From positions 1-35,010 of the forward strand of contig CALVDZ010000016.1 of NCBI GenBank assembly GCA_944326445.1: a stretch of 35,010 bases of DNA. The letters run 5' to 3'. A model generated the notes under the pieces. That model was not told the origin of the DNA. It did not search any database and saw nothing but the letters and a program-made list of their open reading frames with translations. The position numbers and the translations under genes were made by a program. Each line of letters starts with the position of its first letter. The stretch's first letter is position 1. This document shows, in pieces, positions 24,901-31,785 of the stretch. The DNA comes from an uncultured Helicobacter sp. Lineage in GTDB: Bacteria; Campylobacterota; Campylobacteria; Campylobacterales; Helicobacteraceae.

Positions 24901-25486
24901 GACTTCTGGACGTGAAGCTGAAGCCCCGCTAAGCCGTATCGCGCAAATGGGGCGCGCGTGCGGTATGCACCTAATCATCGCCACCCAACGCCCAAGCGTG
25001 GATGTCGTGACAGGCACGCTAAAGGGCAATCTCCCCTCGCGCATAAGCTACAAAGTCGGCAGCAAGGTGGATTCTAAAGTGATCCTTGATGATGTGGGCG
25101 CGGCAAGCCTGCTGGGCAGGGGCGATATGCTCTTTAAAATCTCAGATACGATTATGCGCCTGCACGCGCCATTTAGCACCGAGGCAGAGATAGAATCTGT
25201 CGTGGAATTCCTCAAATCCCAAAGAGAGCCACAATATGACAAAAGCTTTTTGCTCGATGACAAGGAGCAAGTGCTCGCAGGCGGGGAGGGTAAAGATGAG
25301 AGCGACGAGGATATGCTTGAGCAGATTAAGCGATTTATGCTTGAGAGTGGCAACACCTCATCAAGCAGCGTGCAGAGGCGATTTAGCATAGGATTTAACC
25401 GCGCCACAAATTATGTCGAGCAGCTTGAAAAAGAGGGCTTCCTCTCTAAGCGCAACGCTAAGGGCGTGCGAGAGATTATCCGCTAA
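21971..25486 (+). CDS. ftsK: DNA translocase FtsK
   Basis: About 1,171 residues if begun at ATC 21971, or 1,148 from GTG 22040. The added N-terminal stretch (KKPKKSAKNFHSRIYLYIFSN) is positively charged and completes the first membrane helix, as expected for FtsK, so the upstream start is preferred. About four membrane helices (first 150 residues), a basic coiled segment, then a Pro/Ala/Ser/His-rich linker of about 450 residues. The motor has ILxxEDDIALAL (alpha), Walker A AGTTGSGKSVGLN, Walker B YFVIVIDELADLM and QRPSVDVVTGTLKGNLPSR. The C-terminal gamma winged helix (SSSSVQRRFSIGFNRATNYVEQLEKEG) should read polar DNA motifs. It pumps chromosome ends at the septum for XerH/dif resolution. 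Confidence 0.93.
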   Translation: MKKPKKSAKNFHSRIYLYIFSNIVLVFLSMATIVGESGAVGVLGQQFAMINLSIFGYIGYVYLLFLLYPAYYFYKHPELSFHKLELLIAWLLGFVSLLLAQSLLFSSGLFGNSVVHLLQGFIGVFGMWVLVLGCLSLSILVATQSNIDTIFRHSRFLLTKAYRAILPLARRFLTKLWAMILAFFTLLRSLYALGRAFVSKLSVAMTNTAKKCYQACAQKIQCYAQARKEREKERIEHLQAIHSLSLDSLPKNAHNLPQELDEHPQAPQSDLISSVELDSHTPIYAPTHDGVSGITPTTAAHDLPTAPAHNPSSYQPVMAKDTRDNALDLHIELVQDSALDSEALLQKHIQEFKQRYEFKSTPKPPQPPQSSEFIQEVSLPRQQEITQNALNNAYKTAYYGAHITPKAPKARLAASQDSARPSEGGTLHPAPLDIQAIIANSHQANFTKAPKAKPAAPQDSARPNAPTPLESHAPQRPEQHSQPHNTESTPPQSAQSAPHTAQNPHAAQSAHNPQPPTPKPASVAELISSLDIQEIAPQAPDTTHTAPNHTPTDSQPQDLESNNAQSMPPLQDSPSLDSHAPTDTLTTPTHEAPAASDLHAPNAPHTPSAPTPSLQSHFIESTPQPTPPLDSINALDSVPLDSVPAPSAPLTQSASIDFAPTESTPLDSAPMDSLPLDSVPKKAPIVRELEENTALLKSLDFGKRAAPLNFKLPPTSLLNQPDYHKNEIDEVEIDTKSEILLAKLKTFKIDGDVVRTYTGPIVTTFEFRPAPNVKVSRILNLEDDIALALSAKSIRIQAPVPGKDVVGIEIPNNTIETIFLREVLESELFKNAQSPLALAFGKDIVGNPFIQDLRKLPHLLIAGTTGSGKSVGLNAMILSLLYRNSPDMLRLMMIDPKRVEFALYSDIPHLITPIITDPKKAIVGLNNAMHEMDRRYEKMKDMRVKDIEGYNKKAREEGEEEMQYFVIVIDELADLMQTSGREAEAPLSRIAQMGRACGMHLIIATQRPSVDVVTGTLKGNLPSRISYKVGSKVDSKVILDDVGAASLLGRGDMLFKISDTIMRLHAPFSTEAEIESVVEFLKSQREPQYDKSFLLDDKEQVLAGGEGKDESDEDMLEQIKRFMLESGNTSSSSVQRRFSIGFNRATNYVEQLEKEGFLSKRNAKGVREIIR

Positions 25487-25823
25487 GGAGAATGTATGCA
25501 CTCTAGATTCAGCACTTCTGTGCGCACCCTCTTTGACTCTTTGAGAGCATGCACGCGCTTGCCACTTCGCCATAGCCTTGCTTAGCGCATTGTGTGTCTT
25601 TCACACGCTATTATGCTTAGGGATACAGACGCGGGAGTATGAGGCGGATTTGGATATATTGGGATAAAAATAGGGCTAGATTCTGTGGCTATGTGTTAGG
25701 GTGTTTGTGAGATTAAAGCGTGGGTTTAATAAGATTGTGCGGGGTTGCGGAGCGAATGGCAATTCATTTGCTACGAGGGGCAACAAGTTTCACGAGCGTG
25801 AAACTTGCATTATAGATACAAAC
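25487..25823. other. ftsK-yceI convergent intergenic region
   Basis: No gene recognised. It ends with a two-hairpin repeat (copy G), placed where both convergent transcripts would need to stop. The stretch 25500-25700 shows nothing clear besides one AGATTCT motif. Confidence 0.6.
25747..25813 (+). repeat. Two-hairpin repeat, copy G (likely bidirectional terminator)
   Basis: First hairpin GCGAATG / CATTTGC (one G-T pair). Second hairpin CAAGTTTCACG (25784-25794) and CGTGAAACTTG (25797-25807), 11 perfect base pairs with a 2-nt loop. The stem differs from the TTTGC/GCAAA of the other copies on both sides, so pairing is conserved while sequence is not. Confidence 0.75.
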
Positions 25824-26381
25824 CTACTTCGTAACAGGTGCTTCAAAGCCGATATTCACTTGCGACCAAGTCATACCCTCGTGCAAATCATACACAGCCT
25901 TTTGGAGATTTGCTCTAGCATCTTCGAGCTTAAACTCGCCCAAATCAAGCACGCCACTTGCCTTTAGCACACCATTTGTGATTTTGTATTCCATTGGCAC
26001 TTTGTTGGTTTTGCCATTCATCTTGACAGAGGCGAGCAGTGTGCCCTGATCCTTGCCCTCTACTACATTGCGCAGCGTTACTTTGATCTCTTTTTTGCTA
26101 AATTTTGAGAAGAAAAAATCACGCAAATTCGCATTTTTCACATCATCATTGAGCTCGACTTTCATCGGATCGATGCTCACACTCGCTCCCTCAAGCGTAG
26201 AGGCGATAGAATCCCTTTGCTTGCCAAACTGAAACTTCGCATCTGTAAAGCTCCCGCTCACCGCAGCCTTTGTAGGAGTTTTATACGCAGTCCATACGAC
26301 ATTGACTTTGTCTGTGTCGATACTCGCAGCGTTAAGCCCTACTGCACCCAATAAACCTATAGCTAGCATTTTTAGCTTCAT
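25824..26381 (-). CDS. YceI family periplasmic protein
   Basis: 185 residues, ATG 26381 with AAAGGATTTATC upstream. Signal peptide about 1-18 (cleavage after LNA). The rest matches the YceI lipocalin-like barrel: IDTDKVNVVWTAYKT, KAAVSGSFTDAKFQF, LRDFFFSKF, VTLRNVVEGKDQGTLLASVKMNGKTNKVPMEYKI and a C-terminal GFEAP strand. Family members bind isoprenoid or other amphiphilic ligands in the periplasm and are often stress- or acid-induced; the ligand here is unknown. Transcribed alone, convergent with ftsK and divergent from the protease gene. Confidence 0.9.
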   Translation of the reverse strand: MKLKMLAIGLLGAVGLNAASIDTDKVNVVWTAYKTPTKAAVSGSFTDAKFQFGKQRDSIASTLEGASVSIDPMKVELNDDVKNANLRDFFFSKFSKKEIKVTLRNVVEGKDQGTLLASVKMNGKTNKVPMEYKITNGVLKASGVLDLGEFKLEDARANLQKAVYDLHEGMTWSQVNIGFEAPVTK

Positions 26382-26405
26382 GATAAATCCTTTGTGGTAA
26401 ATTCA

Positions 26406-26432
26406 CACATTATGTGCGTAAGGTGCATTATA
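26406..26432 (-). promoter_or_regulatory. yceI promoter with palindromic operator-like site
   Basis: TATAAT (minus strand, 26432-26427) is followed 10 bp downstream by the perfect palindrome CACATWATGTG (26406-26416), so the palindrome covers the expected transcription start. This is the placement of a repressor operator; no regulator is assigned. Confidence 0.4.
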
Positions 26433-26579
26433 GGCAAAATAGGGTAATCAAAAGTTGCACATACCAAAATTCCATAGAATCTAAGCCCTAGCGCACGCCC
26501 CTAGCGCGCCAAATATTTGCTATTTTGTGTTTTTTGGTTTGTATCATTAGCCCAAAATTTTGCAAAAGTGAGGGTTGCA

Positions 26580-27782
26580 ATGGTTTTAATACTGCTTTTT
26601 TTGTGCGCGTATATTGTGCCTAGTATCGCACTAAACCTCCTCCAAATCGCGCATATCAAATCCGCTCTTACCCAAAAAGCCGTGCTTTTGGATTCACTAG
26701 ATTACAAAAAAGCCGGGAATTACGCCCTAGAAAATCTCTACCTTGACACATTGCACAAACTCATAGAGCTCGGGTTGTGCGTGTTTTGGGTGGGCTTTGG
26801 GCTCTCATTTTTTTGGCAGTGGCTCTATGATTTGGGGCTTAGCGAGGTGTGGCATCATATCGCGTTTTTGCTCCTCTTGCTTCTTTTGCCACTCTTTGTC
26901 TATCTGCCTCTAAGCCTCTATGAAACCTTTAGCATTGATAAGCGTTATGGCTTTTGCAAGCAAAGTGTGGGCTTATTTTTCATCGATTTGCTCAAATCAA
27001 GCCTTCTTAGTATCCTCATTGGCGGGGCGATTTTTTATGTGCTCTTGTGGGTGATGGATAGCTTTAGTCTGTGGTGGCTTGGGGGCTTTGTGCTGATGTT
27101 TGGCGTGGTAGTGGTGGCAAATGCCATCTATCCCACGCTTATCGCCCCGCTTTTTAACAAATTCACTCCGCTTGAGGATAAAGAGCTACAATCACGTATA
27201 GAGGGGCTTTTGGAGCGAGTTGGATTCAAAAGTAGTGGGGTGTTTGTGATGGACGCGAGCAAGCGCGATGGGCGGCTTAATGCGTATTTTGGCGGTATCG
27301 GCAGGACCAAGCGCGTGGTGCTCTTTGACACATTGCTTGAAAAAATCAGTAAAGACGGGCTTTTGGCGATTTTGGGGCACGAGCTAGGGCATTTCAAGCA
27401 CAAGGACATACTCAAAAATCTCATCATAACAAGCATTTTTCTCTTCGCGCTCTTTTTCCTCGCTGCGCACCTGCCACAGAGCTTTTTCGCCCAAGCCTCC
27501 CTGCCACAAGAGAGCACCACGACTTTGGCACTGATTTTTTTGCTCTCTCCTGTGATTTCATTTTGGTTTTTGCCCTTGATGGGGTATTTCTCACGCAAGG
27601 CGGAGTATCGCGCTGACGCCTTTGGGGCTTCCCTCTCCTCCAAACGCTGCCTTGCCAACGCGCTTGTGCGTCTCATCAATGAAAACAAAGCCTTCCCCAG
27701 CTCGCATTGGCTCTATATCTGCTTTTATTACTCCCACCCACCGCTTTTGGAGCGACTTAGGGCGTTGGATTATGAGATTTAG
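26580..27782 (+). CDS. M48 family membrane zinc metalloprotease (Ste24-like)
   Basis: 400 residues from ATG 26580, which follows AGTGAGGGTTGCA; the longer frame from 26517 has no ribosome binding site. Several membrane helices in the first 190 residues and two more near the C-terminus enclose the active site. HELGHFKHKD holds zinc ligands His267 and His271 with catalytic Glu268; the third ligand Glu342 lies in KAEYRADAFGA. The layout (YETFSIDKRYGF, NAIYPTLIAPLFNKFTPLEDKEL) is that of CAAX prenyl protease 1 (Ste24) homologues, which in bacteria degrade membrane or misfolded proteins. The 3' end overlaps prmC by 11 nt, so the two are co-translated. Confidence 0.9.
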   Translation: MVLILLFLCAYIVPSIALNLLQIAHIKSALTQKAVLLDSLDYKKAGNYALENLYLDTLHKLIELGLCVFWVGFGLSFFWQWLYDLGLSEVWHHIAFLLLLLLLPLFVYLPLSLYETFSIDKRYGFCKQSVGLFFIDLLKSSLLSILIGGAIFYVLLWVMDSFSLWWLGGFVLMFGVVVVANAIYPTLIAPLFNKFTPLEDKELQSRIEGLLERVGFKSSGVFVMDASKRDGRLNAYFGGIGRTKRVVLFDTLLEKISKDGLLAILGHELGHFKHKDILKNLIITSIFLFALFFLAAHLPQSFFAQASLPQESTTTLALIFLLSPVISFWFLPLMGYFSRKAEYRADAFGASLSSKRCLANALVRLINENKAFPSSHWLYICFYYSHPPLLERLRALDYEI

Positions 27783-28683
27783 CGCGCAGCTCGCGCTAGA
27801 ATCTGCGCGCAAGATTCTAAGCACAAGCGCGCTTCAAATCGCCCAGCCAGATCTCCGCATAGGATTAGAATCCCAAATCCTGCTTGCCCATCATCTACAA
27901 AAAGATCGCGTGTTTCTCCACGCCCACCCCGAGACTTTGCTCACTCCCACGCAAGCGCGGCGGTTTTTTGACTCGATCCAAAAGCGCGCCCTAGGCTATC
28001 CGATAGAATACCTCACGCACAAAGTGAGCTTTTATGCACGCGAGTTTGACATAGATTCACACACGCTCATCCCGCGCCCAGAGACAGAGCTACTCATTGA
28101 CAAGGCACAAGAGGCATTGTGCGCGCATAATCATCGCATAGTCGCAGAGGTAGGCACGGGCTCGGGCGTGATAGCCATTACGCTTGCGTTGCAAAACCCA
28201 CACATCCACATCTATGCTACGGATATAAATCCCCGCGCCCTTGCCCTAGCGCGTCAAAATGCTAAGCGTTTTGGGGTGGATTCACAAATCAGCTTTTTGC
28301 ACACCTCGCTGCTTGATGGGCTAGAGCACATTCATATCGATATGCTCATCTCAAATCCCCCATATATCCCAAATGCCTACCGCCTCCCGCTAAGTGTGCG
28401 CTATGAGCCAAAAGAAGCGCTCTTTGGCGGGGAGGTGGGCAGCGAGATATTGCACGCGCTCATAGGGCTTGCTAAGGCGCGCCAAATCGCGTGTGTGTGC
28501 TGCGAGATGGGGCACAACCAAAAGGCAGATATACAAGCCTTTGTGCGCGATATGGCGCATAAATCTCTAGCCTTTTACACGGATTTAAGCGGTTTTGATA
28601 GGGGATTTATCCTAGAATTTCGAGCAAGCCAAACGCGGAATCTAAGGCAGATTCAGAATCTAGATTTAGAGTTTTGGTTTTAG
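27772..28683 (+). CDS. prmC: Peptide chain release factor glutamine methyltransferase PrmC
   Basis: 303 residues from ATG 27772 (MRFSAQLALESARKIL), lying inside the end of the protease gene; the upstream part of the longer frame is only the shadow of that gene. An N-terminal helical domain precedes a Rossmann methyltransferase with the SAM-binding loop EVGTGSGVIAITLAL and the catalytic NPPY motif (SNPPYIPN, Asn at about 195), which are diagnostic of PrmC/HemK. It methylates the Gln of the GGQ motif in RF1 and RF2. The C-terminal tail (about residues 283-303: RASQTRNLRQIQ...) is an extension built from AGATTC-type repeats and probably not part of the core fold. Confidence 0.93.
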   Translation: MRFSAQLALESARKILSTSALQIAQPDLRIGLESQILLAHHLQKDRVFLHAHPETLLTPTQARRFFDSIQKRALGYPIEYLTHKVSFYAREFDIDSHTLIPRPETELLIDKAQEALCAHNHRIVAEVGTGSGVIAITLALQNPHIHIYATDINPRALALARQNAKRFGVDSQISFLHTSLLDGLEHIHIDMLISNPPYIPNAYRLPLSVRYEPKEALFGGEVGSEILHALIGLAKARQIACVCCEMGHNQKADIQAFVRDMAHKSLAFYTDLSGFDRGFILEFRASQTRNLRQIQNLDLEFWF

Positions 28684-28693
28684 ATTCAGATTT

Positions 28694-29256
28694 AGAATCT
28701 AAAGAGCACACACAATCCAATCAAAACTTAGAATCTAGCCTCTTAGATTCGCATTCCCACGAATATTTTCTAATTTTTAGAATCTTGTGTATCGCAAAAG
28801 AAAAAGGGGTTTATCCCCTCCCCGTTTCCTTTAGCCCGCAAAAAGATAAAGCGCCGCGTTTTTGCTGTGGCTTACGCTTGCAACCCGTTGGGTCTTTTTG
28901 CGCAGCCACAAAGTATATCTTTTGGCGGGAGTGCCTCGCTATCTCCTTGTCTAGGCAAAAATGCTAAAAATGCACTCCTGCATTTTTTTAACGCATTTTT
29001 TGCCACCATGACAAGGGCGAGTGTCGGTTGGTGCTGACGCACTTCCACATTGATTTGATTTTTGCGTTGCAAAAATGGCAGAATCTAAAGATTTGGAATC
29101 TTTAGATTCTGCTCGGTATTGTGCTATCGCGCCCATTGATTGTATTTGGCAAAGCCTTGCACAAAATTTTTTGAAGTGGTGGATTCTGTGAGTTGATTAG
29201 ATTCTGAAAAGCTAGATTTTAGGTTTTGATTGGATTGTGTGTGCTCTTTAGATTCT
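28694..29256. repeat. Non-coding block with 46-bp terminal inverted repeats
   Basis: Left arm 28694-28739, right arm 29211-29256; the right arm is the reverse complement of the left at 44 of 46 positions, with the outer 34 identical. Core of the arm: GAGCACACACAATCCAATCA. Between them lies no credible gene but another palindrome (28935-29021). The organisation is like a MITE or an invertible segment. Confidence 0.8.
28935..29021. repeat. Nested palindrome N4 inside the inverted-repeat block
   Basis: Concentric stems: CTCGC / GCGAG (28935-28939, 29017-29021), CCTTGTC / GACAAGG (28945-28951, 29010-29016), GGCAAAAATGC / GCATTTTTTGCC (28954-28964, 28993-29004) and the inner hairpin AAAAATGC / GCATTTTT (28966-28973, 28980-28987). 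Confidence 0.75.
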
Positions 29257-29406
29257 GTGCGTTTGAGAATCTCTCGGGCTAGGTTCTGTAAAAGCCTTAG
29301 ATTCTGAATTTTCTTTAGATTCCGCGCTTATCCCAAACACCAAATTAATATATATTTAAAAAAATATAGTGTAAAATCGCCGTATTTCACATCCAAAGGA
29401 GGTTTT

Positions 29407-30156
29407 ATGTTATTACGCGTTGTGTTAGCGTGCGGGTTGCTTGTGAGCAGTGCGCTTGCGGAGAAGATTCAGGTTTTGGCGGCGGCAAGCCTTAAGTTTG
29501 TCCTAGAGGACATCAAAAATGAGTTTTTGCAAACTCGCGAGGGTGATAGCATTGAGATTAGCTACATCTCTTCGGGCAAGGCGTATGCGCAGATCCAAAA
29601 TGGCTCGCCAGCGGAGCTTTTCATCGCGGCAGACACCGAGTATCCCCAAAAGGTTTATAAAGAAAAATTGGGAGCGGACAAGCCACAGAATTATGTGCGC
29701 GGCAAGCTCGTAGTCTTTAGCGCGAACAAAGATTACGACGCAAGCACGCCAGAAGTCCTCAAAAACCCCGCCATCAAGCACATCGCCATCCCTAATGCCA
29801 AGCTCGCCCCCTATGGCGTGGCAGCAGAGGCATATATCAAAAGCGCGAAGCTAGAAAAGCTGCTCAATCCCAAGCTTGTGCTTGGTGAATCCATTGGGCA
29901 GGCGACTACCTATGTGCTTGAAGGCTCGGCAGAAGTGGGCTTTAGCGCGCTTTCTATGGTGATCAAAGAGGCGCAAAAAGAGGGGAGCGCCATCACTTAC
30001 GCCATCATCGATGAAAAGCTCTATAAGCCCATCGTGCAGTCTCTCATCATCACAAAGGCGGGCAAAGATTCTAAGCTAGCCAAGGATTTCGCGCAGTATG
30101 TGCTAGATTCTAAGGCGCAAGAGATTTTTAAATCCTATGGTTACGACGCGCCATAA
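29407..30156 (+). CDS. modA: Molybdate-binding periplasmic protein ModA
   Basis: 249 residues, ATG 29407 with AAAGGAGGTTTT upstream. Signal peptide about 1-18 (SSALA). ModA family segments: VLAAASLKFVLEDI, ISYISSGKAYAQIQNGSPAELFIAADTEYPQKV, VRGKLVVFSANKD, IAIPNAKLAPYGVAAEAYI, LGESIGQATTYVLEGSAEVGFSALSMV, and SLIITKAGKDSKLAKDF. The Ser in SSGKAYAQI and the APYGVA loop are expected oxyanion contacts. It captures molybdate (or tungstate) for ModBC. The TOBE gene follows 27 bp later. Confidence 0.95.
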   Translation: MLLRVVLACGLLVSSALAEKIQVLAAASLKFVLEDIKNEFLQTREGDSIEISYISSGKAYAQIQNGSPAELFIAADTEYPQKVYKEKLGADKPQNYVRGKLVVFSANKDYDASTPEVLKNPAIKHIAIPNAKLAPYGVAAEAYIKSAKLEKLLNPKLVLGESIGQATTYVLEGSAEVGFSALSMVIKEAQKEGSAITYAIIDEKLYKPIVQSLIITKAGKDSKLAKDFAQYVLDSKAQEIFKSYGYDAP

Positions 30157-30183
30157 TCGCGCACACCACGCACGGGCGCGCAG

Positions 30184-30564
30184 ATGAATGCACTTGCTTA
30201 CACGATTGCAAACATCAGCACGGAGGGCAATCTAAGTCTTTTAAGCCTTGAGACGCCCATAGGTGCGCTTTGGGTGCTTTTGCTCGCTACACAGGATATG
30301 GGTGAGGATATGCGCGTGGGGGCACGCGGGAGCGCGTATTTTAAGCCAACCCAAGTTTTGCTAATACCCCAAAATCCCGCCCCCTGCACGCATAACTGCT
30401 TTGCCTCGCGTATCGCGCGTATCCAAAGGGAGGCGATTTTGAGCCTTGTGAGCCTTGAGGGTGACATTAGCGCGCTAGTGCCCACGCGGAGTATTGAGGG
30501 TTTTAGCGAGGGGGATTGCTGCTTTTGGTGGGTAAATCCTAGCGATATTTTGTTGCAGTCTTAG
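30184..30564 (+). CDS. TOBE-domain molybdenum-binding protein
   Basis: 126 residues, ATG 30184 27 bp after modA, with only a poor ribosome binding site. The chain resembles a TOBE/Mop domain: ISTEGNLSLLSLETPIGALWVLLLA, GSAYFKPTQVLLIPQNP, ASRIARIQREAILSLVSLE and ISALVPTRSIEGFSEGDCCFWWVNPSDILL. A TOBE protein between modA and modB is, as I recall, also found in Campylobacter jejuni (near Cj0302c). There is no DNA-binding N-terminal domain as in ModE, so it is more likely a molybdate-storage or sensing protein than a repressor. Confidence 0.75.
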   Translation: MNALAYTIANISTEGNLSLLSLETPIGALWVLLLATQDMGEDMRVGARGSAYFKPTQVLLIPQNPAPCTHNCFASRIARIQREAILSLVSLEGDISALVPTRSIEGFSEGDCCFWWVNPSDILLQS

Positions 30565-30626
30565 AGTTTGGCTTGGAAAATCTGTGCAAACGCCAAAACA
30601 CGATTTAGATTCTAAAACGCACTGAC

Positions 30627-30703
30627 AGCTCGCGTAAGCGGAGTGAGCGGGGATTCACTCTCCACGAGCGGTAACAAGTTTGCTTTAGCAAACTTGCATA
30701 AAA
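30627..30703 (+). repeat. Two-hairpin repeat, copy D
   Basis: First hairpin GAGTGA / TCACTC within GCTCG...CGAGC; second hairpin ACAAGTTTGC / GCAAACTTGC. Confidence 0.8.
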
Positions 30704-30807
30704 TGATTAGGTTCTACTCGAGTTTATAGAAAAGGTGCTAGCCCAAATCGCGTCAATGAGGTGGCGGCACCAAAGATTCTAGAATCTCGCATTTAGATTG
30801 CGTGTAT

Positions 30808-30890
30808 GCTCGCGTAAGCGGAGGGGCGAGGGGCTCTGCCTCACGCCCCGATAACAAGTTTTTGCCGTAGCAAAAACTTGCATAAAATGA
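30808..30890 (+). repeat. Two-hairpin repeat, copy E
   Basis: First hairpin GGGGCGAGG / CCTCACGCCCC (one extra base); second hairpin ACAAGTTTTTGC / GCAAAAACTTGC. Confidence 0.8.
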
Positions 30891-30992
30891 TGGAGCCTAG
30901 TCGGGTTTATAGAATCTGCTCCATTGCCACATCGCGTTCCTGACGCGCTGACACTAGAAAACCACAGAATCTCGCATTTAGATTCTGTGTAT

Positions 30993-31068
30993 GCTCGCGC
31001 AGCGGAGGCAATGAGGGCTTTGCCCACATTGCCGATACCAAGTTTTTGCCATAGCAAAAACTTGCATA
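30993..31068 (+). repeat. Two-hairpin repeat, copy F
   Basis: First hairpin GGCAATG / CATTGCC with an inner GGGC / GCCC; second hairpin CAAGTTTTTGC / GCAAAAACTTG. Ends just before the modB ribosome binding site. Confidence 0.8.
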
Positions 31069-31092
31069 AAATAATTAAGGAGCTTAAACCCT

Positions 31093-31776
31093 ATGGATTT
31101 TTTAGATTCTGAATTTTTGCAAACAATGCTCCTCACCTTCAAGCTCGCGCTTTACACCACCCTGCTCTTACTCCCCATAGGCATAGCCCTCGCCCTGCTC
31201 CTAGATTCTCTGCGCTCAAAGCTTAGCATTATCCTGCACGCGCTCATTTGGATGCCCCTTATCCTCCCACCCTCCGTGCTTGGATTCTATCTACTTGTGT
31301 TTTTCAATCGCCACAACGCCCTGGGCGCGTTTTTGCTAGAGCATTTCTCCTTTCAGCTCGCCTTTAGCTTTGCCGGACTAGTGGTGGCGAGCGTGATTTT
31401 TTCTCTGCCATTTATGGTAAATCCTATCAAAAACGCGCTCTCCTCCCTCCCACCCTCGCTCAAAGAAGCCAGCTACACGCTAGGTAAGAGTAGAATCTAC
31501 ACATTGTTGTTTGTGCTCTTACCCAATGTCAAATCCTCGATTTTGCTAGGTTGTGTTACGAGTTTTGCGCACACCATAGGCGAATTTGGCGTGGTGATGA
31601 TGATAGGAGGCTCGCGCGCAGGCGAGACAAAAGTCGCGAGTATCGCCATCTATGAGCAAGTCGAGACGCTAAACTACACGCTTGCGCACCAATACGCGCT
31701 CACGCTCTTTGTGGTGAGTTTCGTGAGTTTGTGCGCGATATTTGCCCTCGCACGCGCCAAAACTCATATTTTATAA
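31093..31776 (+). CDS. modB: Molybdate ABC transporter permease ModB
   Basis: 227 residues, five membrane helices. ATG 31093 follows AAGGAG at a rather long spacing of 10 nt. Family segments: FKLALYTTLLLLPIGIALALL, WMPLILPPSVLGFYLLV, and the coupling loop LKEASYTLGKSRIYTLLFVLLPNVKSSIL, then HTIGEFGVVMMIGGSRAGETKVASIAIYEQVE, which is typical of ModB. It forms the membrane channel for molybdate with ModC. It is separated from modA and the TOBE gene by the 528-bp repeat array, so its expression may depend on read-through or its own promoter. modC follows after 9 bp. Confidence 0.95.
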   Translation: MDFLDSEFLQTMLLTFKLALYTTLLLLPIGIALALLLDSLRSKLSIILHALIWMPLILPPSVLGFYLLVFFNRHNALGAFLLEHFSFQLAFSFAGLVVASVIFSLPFMVNPIKNALSSLPPSLKEASYTLGKSRIYTLLFVLLPNVKSSILLGCVTSFAHTIGEFGVVMMIGGSRAGETKVASIAIYEQVETLNYTLAHQYALTLFVVSFVSLCAIFALARAKTHIL

Positions 31777-31785
31777 AGGGCTCTT

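Larger units (their letters stand above)
28684..29406. other. 723-bp intergenic region upstream of modA
   Basis: No convincing gene. It is dominated by the 563-bp block 28694-29256 bounded by inverted repeats. After it, 29257-29340 has more AGATTCT motifs, and 29346-29375 is an AT-rich run (TATATATTTAAAAAAATATA) that probably contains the modA promoter and could include a regulator site; AAAGGAGG stands before modA. Confidence 0.65.
30565..31092. other. Repeat array splitting the mod operon
   Basis: No gene. Three two-hairpin repeats (D, E, F) start at about 30627, 30808 and 30993, so the array has a period near 180 bp. The spacers share TTTATAGAA and the CGCGTT/CGCGTCA segment and resemble, in reverse complement, those at 6291-6540. 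AAGGAG at 31077-31082 is the modB ribosome binding site, only about 10 bp beyond the last hairpin. Confidence 0.75.

Noticed and set aside
27128..27688. 186-residue minus-strand frame inside the M48 protease gene
   Set aside because: Shadow of a gene with clear catalytic motifs on the other strand.
28674..28967. 97-residue frame after prmC (MVLDSDLESKEHTQ...)
   Set aside because: Runs through the inverted-repeat arm and the palindrome; composition changes mid-way, no ribosome binding site.
30627..31068. CRISPR-like array (three repeats with spacers of similar length)
   Set aside because: Repeats are variable hairpins of about 77-83 bp, spacers are related to each other and to another locus, and there are no cas genes.
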